Below, one piece after another: positions 53,477 to 62,000 of a DNA stretch of 64,000 nucleotides; positions within the stretch are counted from its first letter, which is position 1, and the number at the start of each line of letters is the position of its first letter. The notes beneath the pieces are model-generated. The model had not been told where the DNA came from. It was given only the letters and a program-made list of their open reading frames with translations, and searched no databases. Source of the stretch: SURF-21 sp964529285. GTDB taxonomy: Bacteria > Actinomycetota > Geothermincolia > Geothermincolales > RBG-13-55-18. Made by a program: the position numbers and the translations under genes. The stretch is from positions 12,845 through 76,844 of the forward strand of contig CAZGWK010000010.1 in assembly GCA_964529285.1 (NCBI GenBank), in the 5' to 3' direction.

Positions 53477-55297
53477 TCACTCCACCTCCCCGCGCTTGAG
53501 GGAGGCGGTCCCCGAGGCCACCGCCTCCTCGAAACTCAAGGTGCCCGTGGGAAGCGGGATGGTGGTAACCACCGGTTCCTCCATGCGCAAGGCCGGTTCT
53601 CCGTCCCGGTTGGAGATGACCGTGTTCACGCAGAAGCGGTCGTTGTCGGTGAAGGGGAAGTCGCGGCGGTAGAAGCCGCCCCGGCTCTCCTCCCGCCTCA
53701 GCGAGGCCAGGACGCTCATCTCCAGGCACAGCAGCATGTTCTGCAGTTCCAGGCAGAGCTGCCGCTCGTAGTTGAGCTTCCGGTTCGCGGTGGCGGAGAC
53801 CCGCAGTCGGGGGGCCTCGTCCCGCCTCATCCAGGAGAGCTCGTCGTAGGCGTTCTCCATCCCCTCACCTTCCCTGATCACCCGCAGGTATTCCACGCTC
53901 AAGCCGTGCATGCGCTCGAGGAGTGCGACGGAGGAGGGGCCTTTATCTCTCTGCAGCGGCGCAAGTATCCTCGCGCGGATTGCCTCGAGCTGTTCCCTCG
54001 CGGGCTCCGCGTGCTCCACTCCCTTCACATATGCGGGGCAGACCTCGCCCGCTATACGCCCCTGGGCTCCCACCTGGGTGGTTGCCGAGGCAACCCTTAC
54101 CGACCCCCACAACCCGCCCGAGCACTCGCCCGCGGCGTAGAGGCCGGGGATACCTGTCGCGGTGTTCTCGTCGACCTTGATGCCGCCCACCATGAAGTGC
54201 GCGGCGTTGCCCACCTCCAGGTCCCGGGTCTTGGACATCTCCAGCAGGTGAGGCAGCAGCTTACGGAACTCTGAGCGCTTGTCTTTGTTCTCGTCGAGGA
54301 AATCGGTGAACTTGCTCCACACGTAATCGACGCCGTCCGGCGTGAGGTGTTTGAGGGCGAAGTAAACCCCGCCGTGCGGGCTGCCGCGCCCCTCTTCCAC
54401 CTCCATCTCTCCGGCGATGGCCACGATCTCCTTGGTGCTCTGCTCCAGGTTGGTGGGGTCATAGTGCTGCATGAAGCGTTCCCCGTCGCCGTTCAGGAGC
54501 TGGACGAGCGGCCCTACCTCCGTCTCCATCATGATGTAGGGCAGGATGCTCTTCCTGGCCAGGGGAGGCCACAGCATAGTGGCGGGGACGTACTGCACCA
54601 TCTCCATTCCGATCATCTGCGCCCCGGCGCGGAAGGCCATTGCCTGTCCGTCCCCCGTGAGGTCGGCGGAGGCGGAGTTGAAATGGTAAGCCTGCTGCCA
54701 CCCTCCCGTGCACAGCACCACCGCCCTGGCCTTGATGAGGACTATCTCCCCGCTCTTGAGGTCAAGGGCCACCGCCCCGATGACGCGGCCCTCGCGGGTG
54801 AGCAGGTCTACCACCATGGTGTCCTCGATCATGCGTATGCCCATCTCTTCCACCTTGCGGCGGAGGATGCGCACCCATCTCACACCCGAGGTGATGATGC
54901 CCCTCGCCATCTCCTCCGCGTGCACCTGCTCGAAGCGGTATACGGGCATTCCCCATTCCAGCAGATCCGCCGTGTTCTTCGCCGCGTACTCAACGTACTT
55001 CTCGATCATGCGCTGGTTTCCCAGGTGGAACCCCTCGCGCACCAGGTCCTCGAAGAAGCGCTGCGGGGAGTCACGGTCGTCGCCTGGAAGACCCAGTTCT
55101 TTAGCGCTCTGCCCGTCGAGGTTGAAATCCGCGCCGGCCATCTGGGATGCGCCGCAGCGGCTCATCTTCCCCTTACTGGCGATGAGCACGTCCAGGCCCG
55201 TACGGGCGGCGTTGATGGCGGCCGGTCCGCCCGCGCCCTCGCTGCCCACCACCAGCACGTCGCAGGCCAATTCCCTGTCGTAAAGTTCCTCGGCCAT
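53477..55297 (-). CDS. FrdA/SdhA-like FAD flavoprotein
   Basis: The 606-residue protein has the FAD motif DVLVVGSEGAGGPAAINAAR, the FrdA/AprA-type block GASQMAGADFNLDG, a VLCTGGWQQAY segment, HFMVGGIKVDENTATGIPGLYAAGE and GLWGSVRVASATTQVGAQGR. This is the fumarate reductase/succinate dehydrogenase/L-aspartate oxidase superfamily. The HFMVGG segment replaces the usual HYTMGG. No membrane-anchor gene follows. GGGGG lies before ATG 55297. The natural substrate is probably not fumarate. Confidence 0.88.
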   Translation of the reverse strand: MAEELYDRELACDVLVVGSEGAGGPAAINAARTGLDVLIASKGKMSRCGASQMAGADFNLDGQSAKELGLPGDDRDSPQRFFEDLVREGFHLGNQRMIEKYVEYAAKNTADLLEWGMPVYRFEQVHAEEMARGIITSGVRWVRILRRKVEEMGIRMIEDTMVVDLLTREGRVIGAVALDLKSGEIVLIKARAVVLCTGGWQQAYHFNSASADLTGDGQAMAFRAGAQMIGMEMVQYVPATMLWPPLARKSILPYIMMETEVGPLVQLLNGDGERFMQHYDPTNLEQSTKEIVAIAGEMEVEEGRGSPHGGVYFALKHLTPDGVDYVWSKFTDFLDENKDKRSEFRKLLPHLLEMSKTRDLEVGNAAHFMVGGIKVDENTATGIPGLYAAGECSGGLWGSVRVASATTQVGAQGRIAGEVCPAYVKGVEHAEPAREQLEAIRARILAPLQRDKGPSSVALLERMHGLSVEYLRVIREGEGMENAYDELSWMRRDEAPRLRVSATANRKLNYERQLCLELQNMLLCLEMSVLASLRREESRGGFYRRDFPFTDNDRFCVNTVISNRDGEPALRMEEPVVTTIPLPTGTLSFEEAVASGTASLKRGEVE

Positions 55298-55403
55298 GTT
55301 CCCCCCTAGATATGATCGCTCTGCTCACGACCTCTCGATTAATAGATATCATAAACGCCTTCGCGACAAACCCTTTCCGCGAGGTCGATTGAAAGGAGGA
55401 TCG

Positions 55404-55814
55404 CTAGCTTTTATCGCCTTTGCTCGCAACGGCGTCGATGACGGCTTTCGCCGCCTGTATAGCTTCTTGCGCGTCCTTATCGTTGAAGGCTTCCGAGGGG
55501 ATCCCGCCGGGGAGACCGTTGGGATAACGCGTAGGGATATATAAGCGGTCGAGGAAGGAACCCGTTTCCTTCAAGCCCTCGAAGCCTGCATCCGCTCCGC
55601 TGGCGTCATCCGCAAGTTCGGCTACGGAATGTCCCCATACCAACTGGTTGCCCTGAAGGTATAGGTAGGCTTTGAGCGCTTTTTCTGCCGCCTGCTGGCA
55701 AAGGAAGCAGGCAAGGTTGTATCTTCCGCCCTCCGCGCTGTAACGCGCATCGTCGAGGTCGATCTCTGCCTGTTTCAGCCACCGCCGGTATTCCTTTTCC
55801 GCATCAAGCCGCAT
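55404..55814 (-). CDS. HEPN-domain protein of an MNT/HEPN pair
   Basis: The protein has the HEPN fold pattern: WLKQAEIDLDDARYSAEGGR, NLACFLCQQAAEKALKAYLY and a C-terminal YIPTRYPNGLPGG with AKAVIDAV. No RxxxxxxH RNase motif is clear. GGGGAGGG six bases before ATG 55814 fixes the start, overlapping the MNT gene by 11 bases. In typical pairs one partner is a toxin or the pair is a nucleotide-modifying complex. Confidence 0.88.
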   Translation of the reverse strand: MRLDAEKEYRRWLKQAEIDLDDARYSAEGGRYNLACFLCQQAAEKALKAYLYLQGNQLVWGHSVAELADDASGADAGFEGLKETGSFLDRLYIPTRYPNGLPGGIPSEAFNDKDAQEAIQAAKAVIDAVASKGDKS

Positions 55815-56145
55815 ACAGTACCCTCCCCTTTTCAAGGGCATGGCTCAAGAACGAACTCGTCTCGTACAGTTCTTCTATTTCGTCTGGCGAATAGACGAGG
55901 ATGTCCATGGCCACAGTAGGGTTAATCCTGCCGTAGACTTTTTTCAGACGGTCGAGAAAGCGTTCCTCCGTCTGCATGACCACGATGAGGTCGATGTCAC
56001 TGCACGGCCCCGTATCGCCATCGGCCATGGAGCCTATAAGGATGATACGCTCGGCCCCCATGGATTTGAGCTCATCGACAGCTCTTGCAAGCTCTTTTTG
56101 CAGCTTCTGCCGTCTCCTCTCGAGCTCCTCGCGCGAGACTAACAA
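55804..56145 (-). CDS. MNT-type nucleotidyltransferase of an MNT/HEPN pair
   Basis: The protein has the minimal nucleotidyltransferase motif IILIGSMADGDTGPCSDIDL, i.e. GSx10DxD, with the last Asp in VAMDILVY. TTG 56145 has GGAGG eight bases upstream, whereas GTG 56160 has none; I choose TTG. In known MNT/HEPN systems the MNT partner AMPylates and inactivates the HEPN toxin, or both are a tandem toxin-antitoxin. Confidence 0.85.
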   Translation of the reverse strand: MLVSREELERRRQKLQKELARAVDELKSMGAERIILIGSMADGDTGPCSDIDLIVVMQTEERFLDRLKKVYGRINPTVAMDILVYSPDEIEELYETSSFLSHALEKGRVLYAA

Positions 56146-56231
56146 CCCTACCACCTCCACGCCACGATTATATCACCCGTTGATAGCGGCGGGCGTGAAC
56201 AGCAGTTCCTGCCCGTATAGTGACTGTCCTG

Positions 56232-56912
56232 CTAGGCGTCTTCCTTCCAGGCCTGCTTCATAACCGGGTTCCTCTCCAGGTACGCGTCCATTGCCTCCCT
56301 GGGAACGCGGTTGAGGGGACAGGAGAAGTTAACGCACCTGGGGCAGACGTATACGAAAAGAACCGTGAAGAAGGAAAGGCCGGAGACGAGAGTAGCTGCC
56401 GCGATGCAGATCATCCCCAGCAGCGCCGCCTGGCCGAACGCGGCGTAGTTCGCGGCCATATGGTAAACGCCGTATAAATTTGCGAACACCGGGAAGCCGC
56501 CCAGGAATGCGAAACCCACCATCAGGCTTACTCTCTCGAAGCGGTTCATGGGCCCTGGACGGTATTTCCACAGCTTCATGGCTCCGTGGTTCGCGAGGCA
56601 TCTCAGGGTGAACCCGCTGTCGCCACCGTAGAAAGGGCAGTGGCTGCACAGTATCCTGATCTCGAAGAACCCGAAGAAGAATATATAGAACGCTCCGTTG
56701 GCGACCAGATACCACCACGCGCCCGAGACCTTGGCCACGATGGCCATGCCGAACCAGCTGCATACCATGAAGGGGGAATAGGCCATCAGGAAGGCGAGCA
56801 GGAGCCTGCCGTCCCACCTGCAGTTGAGCTGATAGCGGTCGGGACAGGACTCGCAGCCTGCGTCCTCCTCCCACGTGCACAGCCCGTGCGGATTGCCGAC
56901 TTTTACCGCCAT
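56232..56912 (-). CDS. Cys-rich integral membrane protein of unknown function
   Basis: The 226-residue protein has a cytoplasmic N-terminal Cys cluster (CTWEEDAGCESCPDRYQLNC), about four to five membrane segments, a CSHCPFYGG motif after the second hydrophobic pair and a C-terminal CPRCVNFSCPLN. The Cys pattern might bind Fe-S or zinc, so a membrane redox role like the NapH/RnfB type is conceivable; it is not a clear match. It lies 19 bases after the enoyl-CoA hydratase gene and is likely transcribed with it. Confidence 0.6.
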   Translation of the reverse strand: MAVKVGNPHGLCTWEEDAGCESCPDRYQLNCRWDGRLLLAFLMAYSPFMVCSWFGMAIVAKVSGAWWYLVANGAFYIFFFGFFEIRILCSHCPFYGGDSGFTLRCLANHGAMKLWKYRPGPMNRFERVSLMVGFAFLGGFPVFANLYGVYHMAANYAAFGQAALLGMICIAAATLVSGLSFFTVLFVYVCPRCVNFSCPLNRVPREAMDAYLERNPVMKQAWKEDA

Positions 56913-56931
56913 CGTCTACTTCCTTCTTTAC

Positions 56932-57783
56932 CTACTGCTCATCGGTCCAGAAATCGCGGGCCAGCGAGCGGCGCTGCTGCCACAGGTCGCCCTTGGCCGC
57001 GAAGCCCACCACGCCGGCTCCCTGGTCGGCATCCTGTATCTGCCACATTCCGTTTACCGCCGCGGTCAAGGCTCCCGAGAAAGCCTCGAAACCCTGGGCG
57101 GTGTATAGGTCGCATTCCACGCCGCGGTTTATCATGTACTTGAACTGCCGCAGGCCCTGCTGGTTCTTGGACCGCAGTACTTCCAGCAGCCTCTCCACCT
57201 CCTCCTCCAGCCCGCCTGTGGGGACCACGCGGTTCCAGAGGCCGTACTCCACGGCACGCCTGGCGGTATGCAGCGCACCCAGCATGTTGATCTCCTTGGT
57301 CCTGCGCCGCCCGATGAGCCGGGCCATGCGCGTGGTACCTCCCCATCCGGGTGTTATCCCCACGTCCACCTCGGGCATACCCCACTTGGCGCGTGCAGTG
57401 GCGATGACGAAGTCGCAGGCCATGGTGATCTCCAGGCCCCCGCCCACCGCGTAGCCGTCCACGGCCGAGATGGTCATCTTGTCAAGTTCCTCGAGGTGGT
57501 TGGCCATGTTCTGGTAATGGCGGGCGCGCCGCATCACGTCGTTGGCGTCGCCCCAGAGGTGCATCTCCCTTATGTCGTCCCCGGCGCAGAAATGCTCTCC
57601 CGCGCCGCTGATGACCAGGAACTTGAGACTGGTGCTGTCCAGCACCCTGCGCACGGCGTCGAAGAGCTCGTCCGACATCCTCATGCTCAGCGCGTTTCTC
57701 ACCTCGGGGCGGTTGAGTACGATACGGGCGGTATCGCCTTCCTCCCGGTAGATGATGTGTTCGTAGGGCGTCTCATCTTTCAT
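56932..57783 (-). CDS. Enoyl-CoA hydratase/isomerase family protein
   Basis: The 283-residue crotonase has the oxyanion-hole segments HFCAGDDIREM and DGYAVGGGLEITMACDF, and both catalytic Glu candidates, in GMPEVDVGITPGWGGT and TKEINMLG. GGAGG lies six bases before ATG 57783. It hydrates an enoyl-CoA or acts in related chemistry; with the acyl-CoA dehydrogenase at 20618 and the OYE-type reductase it supports fatty or aromatic acid degradation. Confidence 0.92.
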   Translation of the reverse strand: MKDETPYEHIIYREEGDTARIVLNRPEVRNALSMRMSDELFDAVRRVLDSTSLKFLVISGAGEHFCAGDDIREMHLWGDANDVMRRARHYQNMANHLEELDKMTISAVDGYAVGGGLEITMACDFVIATARAKWGMPEVDVGITPGWGGTTRMARLIGRRRTKEINMLGALHTARRAVEYGLWNRVVPTGGLEEEVERLLEVLRSKNQQGLRQFKYMINRGVECDLYTAQGFEAFSGALTAAVNGMWQIQDADQGAGVVGFAAKGDLWQQRRSLARDFWTDEQ

Positions 57784-57913
57784 CGCTTTCCTCCTTTTTC
57801 ATTACCGGTAAGAATCGTGGCCTGGCCTGCCTGAAATGCCTGACTCCGTGCCGACCTGGAAGGGTGGGTTAACCCGCTACGCATGAACGGGCAGGCTGCA
57901 CGGGCGAAAGCCG

Positions 57914-59005
57914 TCAATCCAGCTGGTGCAGGTATTCCGCTATGCCGTACCCGACCCTTTCGCCCCAGCGGTACTCGGCGAGAGCCTCGTTGACCAGGGT
58001 GCGGTGCTCGCCGGATTCCAGGTGCAGGGGGATGACGGTGAGCACGTCTCCCGTGACCTCGATAGTCGTGCCGCCCGTGTCCTCGAGGCGGAAAGCGATG
58101 CTGCTCTGAGTCATGCCGTCCTCCTCGAACTGCGTGACCAGTTCCACCCTGCGCACGGGGTGATTGACGCCGTCCCTGGTTACGAAGCCGTTATAGATAT
58201 CCAGGCTGTCGATGGCAACGCGGCTGAGATTGAAGGCGAGCTCCTCGCCGAATTGGCAGGTGAGCCAGGTCCACAGTCGCGGTGCGGCCCAGTCGCGCAC
58301 CCCCCAGGAATGGTCGCGGTGGCCGCTGCCCGCGAACGATATCTCGCGGTTGCCTATCTTTATGATCCCGCTGGCGCGCATCACCTGCTCGTAATGTTCG
58401 CTGGAGACCTTGGAGACCTTGCGCACGTCGCCCAGGCGGGTCTTCGCTTTCACCAGCATCTCCGCCAGGGCGCGCGGGTCGGAGTTCTTGAAATCGAAAC
58501 AGGGGGCTATGCCCTCTACCTCCAGGTCCACCTCCACCCGCTGGGTGGTGAGGACCTCCGGCTTGAGCTCGGGAAGCTTTCTGGAGTTCTCGATGTCCAT
58601 CATCTCGCCCTGGAATGAAAGGCGCCATCTGCGCAGAGGCTCGAGGCGGCGGTAAGAGAGGGCGCCGAAGCGGAGTTCGTCACCCTCGAACTCGGCCCTG
58701 CCGGTCTGAAGGGCGGCAAGGATACGGCTGCCACCTGCATAGAGCATCATGGCGCCCATGTCGGAGTCCTGGTTGGGCAGGATGCCTATCCTCGTCCACC
58801 CGCCCACCTGGCGCTTGGGGTCGGTAAAATTGAAGTAGAAACTGTCGTTCCAGTTATAGTCCTCGAAGGGTGTATGGAGATACTCCACATCGGCTTCGAG
58901 AGGGATCCCTATCTTCTTGAGCTTCTTGAGGACGGCGTAGGAGCCGCTCAGACACCAGACCTTGAGGGTCTTGCCGGCTCCCATCCTGCCTGCCGCAGAC
59001 TCCAC
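57914..59005 (-). CDS. DUF7064/CrtC-like protein
   Basis: The protein resembles the DUF7064/7065 group: FNFTDPKRQVGGWTRIGILP near the N-terminus and SGHRDHSWGVRDWAAPRLWT in the second half. The DHSWG motif recalls the second lipocalin-like barrel of CrtC-type proteins. The function is unknown, perhaps lipid or isoprenoid binding. AGGAGG lies eight bases before GTG 59005; GTG 59014 is too close to it. It is a distant relative of the gene at 50198. Confidence 0.7.
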   Translation of the reverse strand: MESAAGRMGAGKTLKVWCLSGSYAVLKKLKKIGIPLEADVEYLHTPFEDYNWNDSFYFNFTDPKRQVGGWTRIGILPNQDSDMGAMMLYAGGSRILAALQTGRAEFEGDELRFGALSYRRLEPLRRWRLSFQGEMMDIENSRKLPELKPEVLTTQRVEVDLEVEGIAPCFDFKNSDPRALAEMLVKAKTRLGDVRKVSKVSSEHYEQVMRASGIIKIGNREISFAGSGHRDHSWGVRDWAAPRLWTWLTCQFGEELAFNLSRVAIDSLDIYNGFVTRDGVNHPVRRVELVTQFEEDGMTQSSIAFRLEDTGGTTIEVTGDVLTVIPLHLESGEHRTLVNEALAEYRWGERVGYGIAEYLHQLD

Positions 59006-59093
59006 TCTCCACACCTCCTAGCTGGCACGACCCACCGCGCGCGGCGGTATAGCCGGACTAAGTAATAACTCCGCTCTATATACCCTCCGCGCA

Positions 59094-62000
59094 TTATTTC
59101 TCGACTGGATGCAGGTATACCTTTCCGCGACTGCCGTCCACGGTGATCACCTGGCCGGTATGGATGAGGCGGGTAGCCTCGCCGGCGTTGACCACGCATG
59201 GTATGCCGAACTCCCGGGCCACTATGGAGCCGTGGGAGAGAGGGCCGCCCACGTCCACCACGGTGGCGGCCGCGGTGACGAAGAGCGGTGTCCAGGCGGC
59301 GTCGGTCACCGGCGCCACCAGTATCTCGCCCGGCTTTATCTCCGCGTTGCGGCGGGGGTCGGTGATAACCCGCGCCTTGCCCGTCACCTTACCCGGACTC
59401 ACCCCTGTTCCCGTCAGGGTCTCGGTGTCCGCACCCGGCCCCAGCTCTCCAGGAGTCAGCGGCACGGGACGGCCCATACTGTAGGTGGGCAGGATCACGC
59501 TCGCGTTGCGCTCGTATTCCTTCCTGCGCCGGGAGACCAGCTCCTCGACGGGCAGCTCGCCGCCCTCGGCCAGCCTGGTTATCTCCTGCCGGGTGAGGAA
59601 GTATATATCCTCCGGTGCCGCGATGATGCCGTCCTCGCCGTATCTCCTGCCCAGGAAGCGGTAGACCTTCTTGGCGTGAGCGATGCCTTTGATGAGGTAG
59701 GATTTCATGTACTCGCGCAGCGAGATGAATTCCTGAGCCTGCTTCAGCACGTATTTCAACGCGGCCAGCTTGACTCCCTTGAGCCTTTCTCCCAGCTCGC
59801 GCAGGGCTTCCTCACGCTCCCGGTCCTGGCGTGCCGCCATTTCGCGCGGGCTGTGAGCATCGTCTGTCTCCAGGTAGTTGAGGATCATGGAGAATACGTA
59901 GCCGGGGTCCTCGCCCCAGCTCGGTACGCTGGTCTCCGTCTCGAAGACGCCGCGGTAACCGTACTCGGACAGAAAGGATCGCAGTGATGCGAGGAAAGCC
60001 CCTGTTTCCGCGGAGCCGCCCACCTCGAGCGCTGCGAGGATATCTCCGGGCGCGTTTCCTCGGCAGATGCTCCCGAGCTCATCGCTGCCTGACACCATGC
60101 GAGAGAGGTCCCAGATGAGGGCGCTGGGCCTAGCGCTCTCCAGGCTCTGCAGGCCGGTCATGAGGCGGGAGGCGAGCATGCCCTCGCCGTCACCGAGCCA
60201 TTCCCGCGTCAGGCGGCTGAGGATGAGGTGGTACATGAGCGCGAACTGAGAGATGGTGATGTGCATGGCCGTGATCTCGTAAAGATGGCCGCGGCTCTCC
60301 TCCAGCCTCCGTATGATCTCCCGGTAAGGCATGCTCTCGAGGTCGTACCGTTCCGACTCGGCGAGCCTGGCGTCCATCTCCCTCGCCAATGCTTCCGCTT
60401 CCCCGGGCGTGGATCTCCCCTTGGAGACGATCTTCCACAGCAGCCCCGGCAGGGCCGCGAGGTTGCGCGGGGTGGGACGCCATTTTTCTGGCGCCTGCTC
60501 CTCACCGGATTCCCGGCGCTCGAACTCGCTCGCCGAACCGCCGGGCACCCTGGCCGCGGCGGCCTTGATCACCGAGAGGTTGAGGTGGCAGCGGTTGTAG
60601 AAGAGTCCCAGGAAGTTCATCTCGCTGCGGGGATTTATCCCTCTCATCATGCCGAAGTCCCTGTTGGCCCTGGTGAAGCCGTAGTCGAGGGAGTCGAGGT
60701 CGGACATGGTCAGGGGAGTGAGGACACCCGGAAGGACCTCGCTGATGTTGGTGAGGGTGTATTCCGGGTAGGCTGGATCGATGCTGGTATCGAACTCCGA
60801 TATCCACCCTCCTCCGGCGGGGACTGCAGGTCCTTCTTCTCCTGAGCCGGCTGAAGGGTGGAGGTACACTTTACCGTGGTCGCCGTCCACGGTTATCACC
60901 TGGCCGGTGCGGATGGAGCGGGTGCCCTTCCCGACGTTGAGCACCCCCGGGATGCCGTATTCCCGCGCCACTATGGAGCCGTGCGAGAGCGGCCCGCCGA
61001 CGTCCACGACGATGGCTCCCGCGGTGACGAAGAGGGGGGTCCAGGCGGCGTCGGTCACCGGAGCCACCAGTATCTCGCCCGGCTTTATCTCCGCGTCGCA
61101 ACGCGGATCGGTGATGACGCGCGCCCTGCCGGTGACCCGGCCCGGGCTCACCGCGATCCCGCTCAGGACCTCTACGTCCTCGTGCGTCTCCAGCTCCCCG
61201 GGGGATAAGGGCCTGGGACGGCCCCTGGTATGTTCGGGCAGCACCACATTGAGGTTCATCTCGTACTCATGCCTGCGCCCCTCCACCAGCTCGCTGATGG
61301 GTAGATGGCCACCCTGGCCCAGGGCGAGCGCACGGATCTCGTCCCTGGTCAGGAAGAAGAGGTCGTCGGGCTCCGTGACGATGCCCTCCGCCGCGAACCT
61401 GCGGCTGAGAGCATGGTAGATGGTCTTACCCTGGGAGAGGAGTTTGACCAGCACCGCCTTCATGTACTCGCGCATGTAGATGAAGTCCTGGGACTGCTTG
61501 ATGAAGTAGCGGAGGAGCGGCCGCCTGGCCGCGTTGAGGCGCTCCAGGGCATGCCGGGTGGCTTCTTCCCGCTCCCTCTCCTGCCGGGCGGCGTGCTCGC
61601 GGGGATCGCATGAGGGGTCGGCGTCGAGGTAGTTGACGATCATGCTGAAGATATAGCTGGGGTCCTCTTCCCAGCAGGGCAGCATGGCTTCGGACTCGAA
61701 GACGCCGCGGTAGCCGAACTCGCCTAAGAAAGCGCGCAGGGACGACAGAAAACCCCGGGCTTGCGCTGAGGGATCGGACTCCAGCCGCCCGAGTACCTCC
61801 CCGGGCGGCGTGGCGGTGAAGAGCTCCCTCAGCTCCCCGGACGATGCGACCTCACGCGAGAGATCCCAGATATGGACGTTGGGCCTGGCGCTCTCCAGGG
61901 TATGCAGGCCGGTGACCAGCCGCGAGGCGAGTATCCCGCCCTCGTCATCCAGCCACTTGGCGGCCAGCTTGCAGAGGAAATCGTAGTAGTTGGCGGCCAG

